A stretch of DNA of 64,000 nt, taken from the NCBI GenBank assembly GCA_026018925.1, contig JAKSZU010000005.1:84309398-84373397 (forward strand). Direction: 5' to 3'. The notes below the pieces were generated by a model. It worked only from the letters and a program-made list of their open reading frames with translations. It was not told the origin of the DNA and did no database searches. Position numbers and translations under genes: made by a program. Below, one piece after another: positions 11,276 to 21,199 of this stretch; position 1 is the stretch's first letter, and each line of letters starts with the position of its first letter. The DNA is from Tupaia tana. Taxonomy: Eukaryota; Chordata; Mammalia; Scandentia; Tupaiidae.

Positions 11276-11560
11276 TTAATTGTGTATAATAGTTGTACAT
11301 ATTTATGGGGTATAGTGTGGTTTATCAATACTCATGTAGAATGAGTAATGATCAAATCAGGGTTAGAAGCATATCCATCATTGCAAATATTTATCATTAC
11401 CTCATGTTTGAACATTTCAAATATGTTTTTAGCTATTTTGAAATATTCAGAGAATTGTCACCAACTATAGTTACCTACTCTTGTACTCTAGAACTCATAC
11501 TTATTTACTTGCTTTCTTCTGTAAACCAAACTCTTCCTATCCCATTTTAGTTAAGTTTTT
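11276..11560 (-). repeat. L1MA-type 3'UTR remnant
   Basis: Plus-strand reading gttgtacatatttatggggta, gatcaaatcaggg, agcatatccatca, caccaactatagtta matches the antisense L1MA 3'UTR. Open frames here (e.g. 11293-11550) are therefore not genes. Confidence 0.75.
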
Positions 11561-11661
11561 TCAAACCAGAAGTATTTTTGTTTTATGATTTCTATTTATA
11601 TTTAATTGTTGTACATCTTTATAGTACACAATATGGTTTTGCAAAGTTCATTGCTGTTTTG

Positions 11662-11900
11662 CTAAATAGAAATACCTGATACTGGGTGATTCATAAAACA
11701 TGGAGGTTTATATGACTCATGATTGTGGTGGTTGAAAATCCCAAGAGCATGGGGCTAGCTTCTTTCTAGCCTTTAGTCCTATGTTTCACATATGCATATC
11801 AATTGTTTCAGCATCATCTGTTGACAAGGTATTTTTCCTCTATTCAGTTGATAAGGCAACCTATCCAAACCTTAATTAACCATAAATATGCAAGTTTCTT
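11662..11900 (-). repeat. MaLR LTR remnant (MST/THE1-like)
   Basis: aaatagaaatacctgatactg, gtgattcataaaacatgg, actcatgattgtggtgg, gagcatggggct follow the antisense order of MST/THE1 LTRs (ERVL-MaLR). Both ends are lost. Confidence 0.6.
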
Positions 11901-12954
11901 TATGAAATCTGAATACTTTTCCCTTGCTATGTATGTCTGTTTTTATTCTAGTATTATATATTGTTAGTTGACTAAGCTAGGTAGTAAATTTGGAAGTAGG
12001 GAAATATGGGCACTCCATATTTGTTTTCTTCTCAATGTTATTTTGGTTCATCGATATGCTTTGCATTTTCATTTGGTTTTTGAATAAGATTTTTAATTTA
12101 TGCAAAAGCATAGTAACAGCCAAGGTTTTGAAAAAAAAATCATTATCTTTAGATCAATTTGAGGACCTTGCCATCTTAAAGTTAAGGTTTCTGTCCCATG
12201 AAATTGGCATGCATTTTCATTTATTTAAATTTTTAAAACTTTTTCAGCAACATATTATAGCTTTCAGTTTACAGTTCTTAAACTGTTTATAATTAAATTT
12301 GTTACTAACAACTTTATTATTTTAAATTTTATAATTAATGGATGTTTACATTTAATTTTAATAATATATAGAAAAATTGATTTTATTTTTATGTTTAATT
12401 GGTGTCCTATAAAACTGATGAACAAGATTGTTAGTTCAAATAGTATTTTTTAAGATTCCTAGAATTTTTTTATATATAAGACAATATCATTTTTGGAGGT
12501 TTGTTTTACTTATTCCTTTTTAATCTATATGCCAGATGTGTATTTTGTGTCTGTGTGTATGCATATGCTGATTTATTTTACCCAGTTGATTAAGGTAGAA
12601 ATTCTAGCATAATTTTGAATAGAAGTTGCTATCGGGGTTATTTTAGTCACGACTTAATGATAGGGTATTTTTGTAATCTTCAGAGAACAATGCTTTGCAA
12701 AAAATACATAATTTCTTTTTTATTTTAGACTCATTTTTATTATCCAATTGTAATTTTCCTTTTGTTCACTATAAATATCTTAGATTTTAAATGGCAAAGA
12801 CAGTATAACTTTCTGTTTGTGCAAAGATTCTAAGGAATCTTTAAGTACCAATGCCTGCTTGTCTTGTAAATTAGAGAACCACTTCCAGACAAAGTACAAC
12901 TTATACAATGCAGACTCTGTTGAAATGTGAAAAATAAGGCCACCAATTGGTTTT
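11901..12954. other. AT-rich interval
   Basis: No gene recognised. A 100-codon frame at 11990-12292 is Phe/Leu/Ile-rich because of T-rich base composition and shows no domain. Confidence 0.5.
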
Positions 12955-13150
12955 ATCTACACAAGGTTCTTTAATTTTAGTATGCACAGAGTCTCTTAGG
13001 GAGCTTTATAAAAAATAGCACACTGAGGGAATAAAAGTCCCACCAGAGAATGTGATTCAGTAGATCTGAGGGTCTGGGGGTAGGGAGGCAGGAGGAATCT
13101 GATATTTCACAAGTGTCTCTAGTTTTTCTGATGTCACTGTCTTATTTTTC
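12955..13150 (+). repeat. MER5-like hAT-Charlie element
   Basis: ggttctttaattttagtatgc, ggagctttataaaaaata, gaatgtgattcagtagatctg, ggtctggggg and aatctgatatttcacaag keep the order of MER5A/B, a non-autonomous hAT transposon of early placental age. Confidence 0.65.
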
Positions 13151-13286
13151 TTTTAGGGGAAACATTGATATAGCGATAGTAAATACTAATAATGGTAAGT
13201 GATCACTGGCCATTCAGTGAAGCCCGGAAATTGATCATTGTTGTAAAGATTATCAAACTGGTTTTGCGTTTTAAATCCCAATATAG

Positions 13287-13534
13287 AGCTGATCCTGTAG
13301 TGCAGTGGTTAAGCACTGTGCATTTAGAGCTTGATCCCATATAGCCGACTGAAGTTCTAATCCTGATTCCAGCAGCTTGGAAATCACCAGGCATGTATGC
13401 TCATATGACCAAAACTTTGACAGGATAGAAAAGGAGAGAAAAAGGATTGTGGTGTAACCATTTCCCCTTAGGGGGTCCTTTCTCTCTCCCTCTCTCTGAT
13501 GAGTGACATGTCCTTTGGCAGCAAAAATAAAATG
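13287..13534 (+). mobile_element. tRNA-derived SINE, second head type
   Basis: Head gagctgatcctgtagtgcagtgg then ttgatcccatatagccgactg, the same head as at 9121 and 22496, joined to a CT-rich body and a tcctttggcagcaaaaat tail. Older than the main family judging by divergence. Confidence 0.85.
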
Positions 13535-13609
13535 TTTTCTATAGTCATCTCTTTAATAATCTTCCCACTAATAATGTGCAGCAGTGACACATCTTGTGCT
13601 TGCTCTTTT

Positions 13610-13967
13610 GTTTTTTTTTTTTTTTTTTGGTATTACTTCTCTGATTATGTTTATTATTTTTATTTTATTTTCTTCATTCAATCACTATACATCACTTAGC
13701 TTGCAAAGTGAATTTTCCCAACATGAATGCACTTCACATCAGTCTAGAGAATATCTAGACATTATCATCAACAGACAACAGTCTATTTTTTGTGTCCCAT
13801 AAATGTCTGGGTCTCTATTTTTCTCCTTATTTTCCTCACACCCTCTCCCCTTTCTCACTCTCGTCCCACACTGTCTTCAGTATCCATAAACATTTTCCAT
13901 GCTTCTATATACATAATTTCAACATCATTTCAAAATGACGTTTACCTATAAACATGTGATTTGTTAG
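13610..13967 (-). mobile_element. L1 3'-end fragment
   Basis: T run (antisense poly(A)) then cattcaatcactatacatcac, agcttgcaaagtgaattttcc, tcatcaacagac, shared with the 3'UTRs at 34440 and 39815. A severely 5'-truncated copy. Confidence 0.65.
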
Positions 13968-13978
13968 AAAGGTGATTT

Positions 13979-14219
13979 GGGGACCAGCAGACGGTGTAAT
14001 GTTTATTTGCTGGACCATCCACATAGTCGACTACAGTTCAAGTCCCAAACCCAGAGGCTTCAAACTCATACCGGGTGCTTGTGCATGCATGACAAAAATC
14101 CCAAGAGGAGACTGGAGGAGAAGGGATTGCGACATGGCCATACCCCCAGGGGGTGATTTCTCTCTGTCTCTATTTTTGTGGCAAGCACATGTCCCCTATA
14201 GTAAAAATCTTCCTTAAAA
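13979..14219 (+). mobile_element. tRNA-derived SINE, long form
   Basis: gggaccagcagacggtgtaatg head, cagttcaagtccc B box, complete body and CT tract, cccctatagtaaaaatc tail block. Confidence 0.92.
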
Positions 14220-15590
14220 ACTAGTAATTCAAAGACTTTTTTTTCTTAATTTCATTTGTTTACACAGCATTACTCAAGAAAACAAGTCTGTATTGGATAA
14301 CCCAATAATTATCTCTGTGATGGAATTTACAAGTGGTGATGGAAATTACAAGCTACAATTAGAAGTGAAATCAAATGCTTTACATTAGTCCCATTGATGA
14401 CATTGTAATAGCAAAATTAATATGTAGGAAAATATTAGAAAGATAGTGTACAGCTCTATAATTTTAGAGCATTTGTATTTAAAGAACATTTTAAAATATA
14501 AAAAGTTATATGAGCATAACAAATTAAATCAGTGCACAAGAATGACATGGGCAACAAATTTTCTTAAATGAGTAAGTCAGCAACATATACATATGTATAA
14601 TATATATATATGTTCTTTATATATAAATATATGTTCTTTCATTTAGTTGCTGACATCTGACTCAAAGAGAATCATTTACTCTATTTCATGAATATATATT
14701 TATTCTTCACAGCAACTATTACTTACCTAATTTGATAAGAATGTGTTTTAGAATACATTCACATTTTGCTACTTCAAAAATGTTCTTTGTATTATAGATG
14801 ATAATATGGATTTCTGTCTTTAGTAAAAATGAAGAACAGGTGAAAAAAATTTGTGATGTACATGTAAGTGGAATATGTTTGCGATGCAGGATCATAGGCA
14901 AACTGCTAAACATGCAGTCTAGCTTAATCATCCCATACATCTTACTACCAGCCCAAGTACATGACAGATCATAGGAAAATAATTTTAACTACCCTGCTTT
15001 AAACCTGTAGGCTTTCACTCTTATATTGAAGTTTCTGTACTTTGGTATCTTTCAGAATCCTCAGAAGCATACTATAAATTTCTTCAAAACTCTCTCTGGA
15101 AGAATGTAGAGTTGATATAGTCCAGACTGTCATAGTTCCTTAAACCCCTGTTATCATAATTTTTCCAAATTGCTATTGTTCATTTTACCATATAAACATG
15201 GGGGTCTTGTTTGTGTGATTGTTCTCCCCAATCGAAACCATTATTCTCCTCTGAAGTTCAATCTTCATGATTCTTGGCATCTAAACATTTTTGGATTTAT
15301 TCCCAGGGGTACTATATTTCACTCTGGATATAAATTCTGTTACGCATGTCCTCCAAAAGTCTGTAAGACATGTGACTACTTTAGAACAAATGGATATGAT
15401 GATTGATTTCTATTCAGGAGATTCTTTGCTTCTGTTACATAGTTGAAACTTCATGATTAAACCAAGGATGGAAATTTTCTGCTTCTCAGACAAATATAAA
15501 TCTTGGCTGAAGACCAGACAGCATACAATTTGCCTCTATTATATAATAGTACCTTTTATTATGTTGATTAATTTGAAGATAATAATGAGT
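14220..15590. other. Unclassified interval
   Basis: Low repeat content. A 78-codon frame at 15170-15406 contains a CYACPPKVCKTCDY cysteine cluster but no family I recognise; without a start context or a matching neighbour I do not call it a gene. Confidence 0.45.
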
Positions 15591-15707
15591 AATATATAAC
15601 TTTAATATTTGTCCATATTAACTCTTAGAATATACCAATAACTATTTTTTTAATTTGCATTACTTATAATAAAGCTACAGTGAACAATGACTAAAATATT
15701 CTTGAAA
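15591..15707 (-). repeat. L1M remnant, left part
   Basis: ttgcattacttataataaagctacagtgaac matches the antisense L1M 3' region (mobile target comb around 'aataatgctgcagtgaac'). It continues after the SINEs at 16030-16155 and 16385-16540. Confidence 0.55.
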
Positions 15708-15708
15708 G

Positions 15709-15810
15709 GGCCAGCAAGTGGTGTGGTGGTTAAGACTCTGAACTTCACATGGTCAGCCATAGTTTGAGTCCCAGAATTATTGGCTGCTTGCTTTCTCACT
15801 TTCCCTCTCT
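15709..15810 (+). mobile_element. tRNA-derived SINE, short form, 3' cut
   Basis: gggccagcaagtggtgtggtgg head, agtttgagtcccag B box, gcttgctttctcactttccctc then it runs straight into the T-tail of an oppositely oriented SINE. Forms an inverted pair with that SINE. Confidence 0.88.
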
Positions 15811-16029
15811 CTTTTTTTGGGGGGAGGATTTTGCTATAGGGTGTGTATGCTCACCAGAAAGACCAGAGAGAGACAGACAGAAAGCAAGAAATCACTTTCT
15901 CCTCTATTCTCCTCATGGGATCTTGGGCACACACGCACACACACCTTGCAAGCCACTGGGTCCGGGACTCCAACTGTAGCTGACTACATGGGAGTCCAGC
16001 AACATAGCCATTATGCCAACTGCTAGTCC
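15811..16029 (-). mobile_element. tRNA-derived SINE, long form
   Basis: Antisense copy inserted at the CT tail of the preceding short SINE. Tail block tttgctatagggtgtgtatgc, body shortened between 15900 and 15940, head ccaactgctagtccc. Confidence 0.9.
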
Positions 16030-16155
16030 CAAATTATAAATTATATAAAAATATTCTTAAATATAAAATTTAGAAATTATATTAAATACCTTTAGAATTT
16101 ATTTCTGCAAGTGAAATTACTGGATTCCAATGTATGGATTTAAATAGATTGTCAG

Positions 16156-16369
16156 GGGGTCAGCAGGTGGTGTAGTGGTTAAGAGTGTTGGACTCCATCA
16201 TGACCAACCATGATTCGAGTCTGGACCTGTTGACTTGCTTTCTAACTTTTCCTATCTCTCTCTCTCTCGTTCTCTGTCTCTCTCTGTCTGTCTCTCACTG
16301 TGTCTCTCTCTGGTCAAAATAAAATAAATAAAATTAAATAAAATAATTATTTAACACTAAATTACTAAA
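16156..16369 (+). mobile_element. tRNA-derived SINE, short form, with perfect TSD
   Basis: gggtcagcaggtggtgtagtgg head, gattcgagtctgg B box, then directly ttgctttctaactttt, a long CT tract, tggtcaaaataaaat. Flanked by an exact 15-bp TSD (taaatagattgtcag, 16141-16155 and 16370-16384). A model copy of the short form. Confidence 0.95.
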
Positions 16370-16384
16370 TAAATAGATTGTCAG

Positions 16385-16540
16385 AAAGTTTTAAATTATG
16401 GTGCTCTTCCAGGTAACTTTCATTACCTTCATGCTAAGTATATATTATTTTATGATGTAATTTTATGGATACTATTACATATTGTTAGTTTACTTTTATG
16501 TATTGACCATTATTTTCTCATTGCTGACCAATCTTTTCAG
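16385..16540 (-). repeat. L1M remnant, right part
   Basis: Continues the antisense L1M sequence interrupted by the SINE (gtgctcttccaggtaac). Diverged; called mainly by continuity. Confidence 0.4.
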
Positions 16541-17012
16541 CTGTCTTTGCACTTTTTTTAAATCATTTTTTTGGCATTAAGTAGATTTTCTTAGGTTTAT
16601 GTACCATTTATTGTCAATGGTAAATGAATAAAAATTATGTTCTTCATCACTTCCAATTTATGTTTTATTTATGATATCATGTCTAAGCTTTCACAGCAGT
16701 TCAAAGTCCATCCATTTCCATCTTCGTCTGATCCTCTTTTTCCTGAATATTTTCTGCTCTAGTCCGTTGGAACCATTGGCTTTTGTGTTCTACTAAAGAG
16801 TTCTTAACTGAGTCGTCTTTCAGAGAGATCTGACACAGAGTTATGAGGGAAAAGGATCCAAATCAATTACTTACACTGTGTAAGACAGTATGATCACAAC
16901 ATGTTCAATGCAATAAATTATTGCAGGGCAAAGGTGACTTTTAGAACTTTAAAAGTACTTTTGTGGGTTCTCACAGTTCTTCAAGTATTTGAGTGAAATA
17001 GTACAGTTCCAC
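16541..17012. other. Unclassified, possibly extended retrocopy 3'UTR
   Basis: Sits immediately 3' (minus strand) of the TMEM242 retrocopy. On that strand it has mRNA-like, non-repetitive sequence and ataaataaaac-type signals near 16656-16668. It could be more of the TMEM242 3'UTR or simply host sequence; I cannot decide. Confidence 0.35.
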
Positions 17013-17860
17013 ATGACTTTTTTTTGTTGTTGTTGTTGTTAGGGGTTTGTTTGTTAAGATTTTCTATCATACTTTCATTAAGCTTTTGTGTTCAGGTACA
17101 AAACTTGGTTTCCACTGGATAATCACAAATAGAAGTATTTCTTATGGGATCTCTTCCACACAGGAAAGTTATCCCCGTAATTATGATTTTTAAATAGTCT
17201 TCTTGACTTTGAGGAAGCTCCACCCCCCTGACACGCTCACACAGACTTTCAGCGGGTGCGGATGCTGAGGGCTGTGGGTCCTGTGGGTTCCCTCCGAATC
17301 CGAACACGTTCTCAGGAAAACCAGCCCCAGTCCCTTCACAGTCACAGGGTTTCCAAGGTACCCTCTTTTTAGCAATTGCTCTGCAATGCCTCCCTACAAT
17401 CCTAATTTGGATTTCAATGCTTCCTCCCACTCAACAGCCACCTCTGAGTTCTTGGGAAAGGTTGGAAATATGGATTGCGTTTTACTTCAGAAATCTTTCA
17501 TATTGTGAATGCCTAAAGCTTTCCAGACTGTAAAACTCATCATACCAACACCACACCATGCTAAAGGGAGCCCTAGCCCAGGGCTCCCAGGCCAGGGAAG
17601 ACCCACTCTGGTAAGGCAGTCGTGGCCCTACTTTCCTTATTGAACCATTCCGGACTTTTCTTTTTAGCCAATGACAATGTTGTAACAAATCCAGCTAGCA
17701 TTCCTGCAGCAGCAACAATACCAGGGAAAATTCCACCTCTAACCAGGAAAAGCAGATCATGGGTGGATCTTGCAGCCTCAAGACCAGAGGCAGCCTTGGG
17801 GGTTCTAGGGCCTGCTGCCTCCATGTCTGAGTCCTCACTTCTACATCTGTCACACACTCT
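17013..17860 (-). pseudogene. TMEM242: Processed pseudogene of TMEM242
   Basis: TMEM242 is a small inner-mitochondrial-membrane protein with two membrane segments that helps assemble the ATP synthase c-ring (family knowledge). Here the minus strand from ATG at 17824 reads MEAAGPRTP, then [40 protein letters not shown] and FNK in one frame, a clear TMEM242 N-terminus with no introns. Around 17575-17610 the frame is lost through small deletions, and a Trp codon has become TAG. The third part (about 17560-17394) resumes as [19 protein letters not shown], a TGA where Arg is expected, then SIFPTFPKNSE and VEWEEALKSK before the stop at 17394. About 350 bp of 3'UTR-like sequence and an A/AAC-rich stretch (17013-17040) follow. 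Intronless, A-rich 3' end, several disabling changes: a dead retrocopy. No clear TSD found. Confidence 0.9.
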
Positions 17861-17864
17861 GACT

Positions 17865-18355
17865 TTTCTTAATTCTTTATCTGACTCCCACTGCTAGAAC
17901 ACTGAAGCAAAATAAACCATTTGTTCAGTGAATCAAGCATTATGTAATAAAAAAGGGGTGAGTACTTACATAGTTTATGGAAGTGCAAACGAATAATCAT
18001 AACATAAATTTAACCTGTTATAAGTTTATATATGCCATTCAGGAACCTATTAAATATAGTGATATAGCATATTAGTTTTTGAAAATTTAATGAGCTAGAG
18101 TGATAGATAGGCATTTTTGACAGGTTGTCACCATGCTGTGATCCACAGGCCACAGCCTCCCAGCTAAATAGGACAGCAATGAGCCTGACTGCAGCTTGCT
18201 TTAAGTTGGTTCAAGAACTGAACCGAAACCCCCCATGCAGCTCCAACCTCGTGTATACTCCCTGAGCCACCCTGCTTGAGCTATATTAGTTCTTAAAATA
18301 AGATGTTCATTTAGAAATGAGACAAGGATACTTAATTATCTTATCCTTGTTTGTG
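17865..18355. other. Unclassified interval
   Basis: No gene recognised. Slightly GC-richer part at 18120-18290. A 6-bp-stem hairpin GGTTCA...TGAACC lies at 18208-18224. Might be an old LTR piece, not supported enough to call. Confidence 0.4.
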
Positions 18356-18370
18356 GTTTTTTACTTTCTT

Positions 18371-18675
18371 TTCTTTTTTTTTCTTTTTCTTTTCTTTTTT
18401 TTTTTTTCTTTTCTTTTTTTTTTTTTTTGAGGGGTTTTCGCTATAGGGCGCGTGCACTCGCCAGAAAGAGAGACATAGAGACAGAAAGTGAGAAATCACC
18501 CCCCAGGGGTGATGGTCACGCTGCAATCCCTTCTCCTCCATTCTCCTCTCGGGATCTTGGGCACGCACGGACACGTGCCCAGCGTGAGTTCTAAGCCACT
18601 GGGTCCGGGACACGAACCGCGGTCGACTACGTGGGAGTCCAGCGACATAGTCATTACGTTAACTGCTGGTTCCCA
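18371..18675 (-). mobile_element. Young tRNA-derived SINE, long form, perfect TSD
   Basis: T/C-rich tail (18371-18428), tcgctatagggcgcgtgcactcgcc, body with accccccaggggtg, head aactgctggttccc. Exact 15-bp TSD gttttttactttctt at 18356-18370 and 18676-18690. B box on the minus strand is GGTTCGTGTCC, the derived state (see findings). Confidence 0.96.
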
Positions 18676-18715
18676 GTTTTTTACTTTCTTCAGAAGTAAG
18701 GTATAATCCCCACAA

Positions 18716-18718
<3 letters not shown>

Positions 18719-18749
<31 letters not shown>

Positions 18750-18994
18750 GAGAGATTTTTGCTGTAGTGTTCGCTTGCTTGCTAGAAAGAGAAACAGAGA
18801 CAGAAAGTGAGAAATCACTACCAAGGGAATGACTGACAATACTGCAATTCCTTCTTCTCCATTTTCCTCTTGTGATTTTGGGCACACATGTACACATGCC
18901 TGGTGTAAGTTTAAGCCACCAGTTCCGGGACTCAAACTGTGGTTGACTATGTAGGAGTCTAGTGACTTAACCTCTACACTATCTGCTGGTTCCC
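18719..18994 (-). mobile_element. tRNA-derived SINE, long form
   Basis: T26 tail, ttgctgtagtgttcgcttgc, complete body, head tatctgctggttccc. Flanks aatccccacaatctttt / aatccccagtctttt form a slightly decayed TSD. Older than both neighbours. Confidence 0.93.
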
Positions 18995-19050
18995 AAATCC
19001 CCAGTCTTTTGTTTCTCAGGACTTTTTCAGTTCAAAGTAGCCTATTTGTT

Positions 19051-19054
<4 letters not shown>

Positions 19055-19095
<41 letters not shown>

Positions 19096-19346
19096 GAGAG
19101 GTTTTTCGCTATAGGGCGCGTGCGCTCGCCAGACAGATAGAGAGAGACATAGAGACAGAAAGCGAGAAATCACCCCCCAGGGGGGATGGTCACGCCGCAA
19201 TCCCTTCTCCTCCATTCTCCTCTCGGGATCTTGGGCACGCACGCACACGCGCCCGGCGTGAGTTGTAAGCCACCGGGTCCGAGACGCGAACCGCGGTCGA
19301 CTACGTGGGAGTCCAGCGACATAGCCATTACGCTAACTGCTGGTTC
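19055..19346 (-). mobile_element. Young tRNA-derived SINE, long form, near-consensus
   Basis: T-tail of about 39 bases, tcgctatagggcgcgtgcgctcgcc, full body, head cgctaactgctggttcc. Exact 14-bp TSD cctatttgttttta (19041-19054, 19347-19360). Minus-strand A box TAGCGTAATGG; B box GGTTCGCGTCT with C where A58 of a tRNA would be. Retains many CpGs, so recent. Confidence 0.97.
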
Positions 19347-19360
19347 CCTATTTGTTTTTA

Positions 19361-20180
19361 ATGCTTTAATATTCTGTCTTTTTATAAGGTTGAGTTACTT
19401 TTAAATTACTAAAGAATTGTTAACCTGAAAGCACTAAAAAGTCATGTCAAAAGCTGCAAATACAGGCAGAATGAGTGACAGCCAGCCTTAGGTCATCATT
19501 AATCTATCTGAAATGCCTAATGCAGTTTTATAGTTTTAACTGTCATAACTATTGTTGCTATCATGGGGTCTTCCCATGTATTTGCTGCTTGTTAGGTCTT
19601 AGCACATTGATAAAACATATATTCTTTGTTGAGAACGTTGACATTTGAAAGTCTTGACAAAAGAACTTAAGACGGACACTTCCTTCTTTGTGGCTGGTGA
19701 AATTCTGTTTTACAGATGTAAAGGTAAAAAGGCCAAAATCGTACAAGTGGAAAACCCACTTTCAAGCTGTATGTTGTTAAATAAACATAATTGGTTATTT
19801 ATGTTACCATTCTATTTGAAATTCCAATAGTAGCATAAACAGTGATACCTTAACCTGCCTCATTTTACATGCTCAGTGACTAGGTATGAAAATTTAACTG
19901 AAAAAAATCAAATTGTCATTAAAGCCTGTCTTTCGTTTTCATAAATGTAAAAGTTAATGAAAAGTACTAGAAATGGCTGAAAGAAACAAATTTCTAAAGT
20001 CAGAAATAACAGCCAATCATACATTAGTTTTAGAAACAAACAAAAAAATGTGTATGTGATTAAAGTTTTCTTTACTCAATATCACAGGCTCTTCTCCCTG
20101 GCCAATTCTAACAGTGGTTGGTAACACAAGTCTGATGTTACTCTCATGACTAATCTTTTAATTCTCATAAAAGCCAACAA
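19361..20180. other. Unclassified interval
   Basis: No gene or repeat recognised. Two overlapping antiparallel 61-codon frames (19561-19830) have no motif. Confidence 0.5.
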
Positions 20181-20230
20181 TCCATATACAAAGATCTTCA
20201 AAAAGTTCATAGAAAATGCATGTTATAAAA

Positions 20231-20381
20231 TAATTTTTGTATTTAACTTTATTTATTTATTTCTTTTAAATTGACCAGAGAGGGACAGAGCAAGAGAGAG
20301 AATGAGAAAGAAATTTTCCAGGTCTAGGATTTGAACCACAGTTAGCCATATGGGAGTCCAGTGCACCATCTGTTGGCTCCC
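20231..20381 (-). mobile_element. tRNA-derived SINE, short form
   Basis: atttatttatttcttttaaattgaccagagag tail, then aggtctaggatttgaacc and head gcaccatctgttggctccc. aaatgcatg plus A-rich sequence repeats at 20214-20230 and 20383-20400 (near-perfect TSD). Confidence 0.93.
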
Positions 20382-20412
20382 GAAATGCATGTGATTAAAA
20401 ATATTCTACATG

Positions 20413-20671
20413 GGAGGACCAGCAGTTAGTGTAATGGCTATGTTGCTGGACTCCCATGGAGTCAACCGCAATTCGTGTCCCAGACCCGGTGGCTTAAACT
20501 CATGCTGGGCACGTGTGCTTGTGTGCCCAAGATCTCCAGAGGAGAGTGGAGGAGAAGGGATTACAGTGGGGCCATTCCCCCGGGATGTGATTTCTTGTTT
20601 TCTGTCTCTCTGTCTCTCTCTGTCTTTCTGGCAAGTTCATGCACCCTGTAGCAAAAACCTCTCAAAAGAAA

Positions 20672-20672
<1 letters not shown>
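20413..20672 (+). mobile_element. tRNA-derived SINE, long form
   Basis: ggaccagcagttagtgtaatggc head; B box ATTCGTGTCCC carries the derived non-A base. Full body and gtagcaaaaacctctc tail block leading into a (TA)n tract. Confidence 0.94.

Positions 20673-20712
<40 letters not shown>
20673..20712. repeat. (TA)n microsatellite at SINE tail
   Basis: About 20 TA units directly following the A-rich SINE tail, the same arrangement as at 2807-2876. Confidence 0.95.
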
Positions 20713-20715
<3 letters not shown>

Positions 20716-20924
20716 TATAAATGGATTCCCGGGGCTATTTTGCTATTTTTTTTTATCACCAAAATTAACTCACACTTCAATTCCATTTTTTAATCTTGAA
20801 CTTTTTTGAAATCTCTTCATGTTATAGAGCACAATATATATTCTTTCTATGTATTATGACATTATACTTTGCATCTTCCTTTTAATTTCCATTCAAAAGG
20901 GTCAAAACAAACTGGCTACTTATC

Positions 20925-21158
20925 TGTTTTTTGCCATAGAGCGTGTGTGCTCACAAGTAAGACAGAGAGAGGGAAAGTGAGAAAGCATTCCACAGTGAGA
21001 TTGTCACAATCTTTTCTCCTCCATTTTCCTCTCTGAATTGTGGGCATGCATACACACACACCCAGTATGACTTTGAAGCTGCCAGATCTGAAACTCGAAC
21101 CATGACTGTCCATGTGGAAGTCCAGCACCTTAACCATTAGACCACCTACTGATCTCTA
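20925..21158 (-). mobile_element. tRNA-derived SINE, diverged
   Basis: ttttgccatagagcgtgtgtgc, GAGA tract, attgtcacaatcttttctcctcc body, aactcgaaccatgactgtcc, head ttagaccacctactgatc. Old copy. Confidence 0.87.
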
Positions 21159-21199
21159 GGGTATATTTCAACCTACCACTGCCCTTATTTGTTTTCAGA

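Larger units (their letters stand above)
20185..20832. mobile_element. Mariner-like MITE split by two SINEs
   Basis: Left end atcttcaaaaagttcatag (20191) with ttataaaataatttttg; right end cttgaacttttttgaaatc (about 20797), inverted relative to the left. Middle block tcaccaaaattaactcacac at 20756. Two SINEs (20231-20381 and 20413-20672) interrupt it, so it is older than both. Confidence 0.65.

Noticed and set aside
11293-12292. Open frames of 85 and 100 codons
   Set aside because: The first lies in an L1MA 3'UTR remnant; the second is a T-rich low-complexity translation with no motif.
14220-15590. Cys-rich 78-codon frame at 15170-15406 as a small zinc-finger gene
   Set aside because: The CxxC spacing does not repeat, there is no start context and no similarity I recognise.
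17092-17430. 112-codon minus-strand frame as a separate gene
   Set aside because: It begins at the very end of the TMEM242 retrocopy coding part and lies in its 3'UTR.
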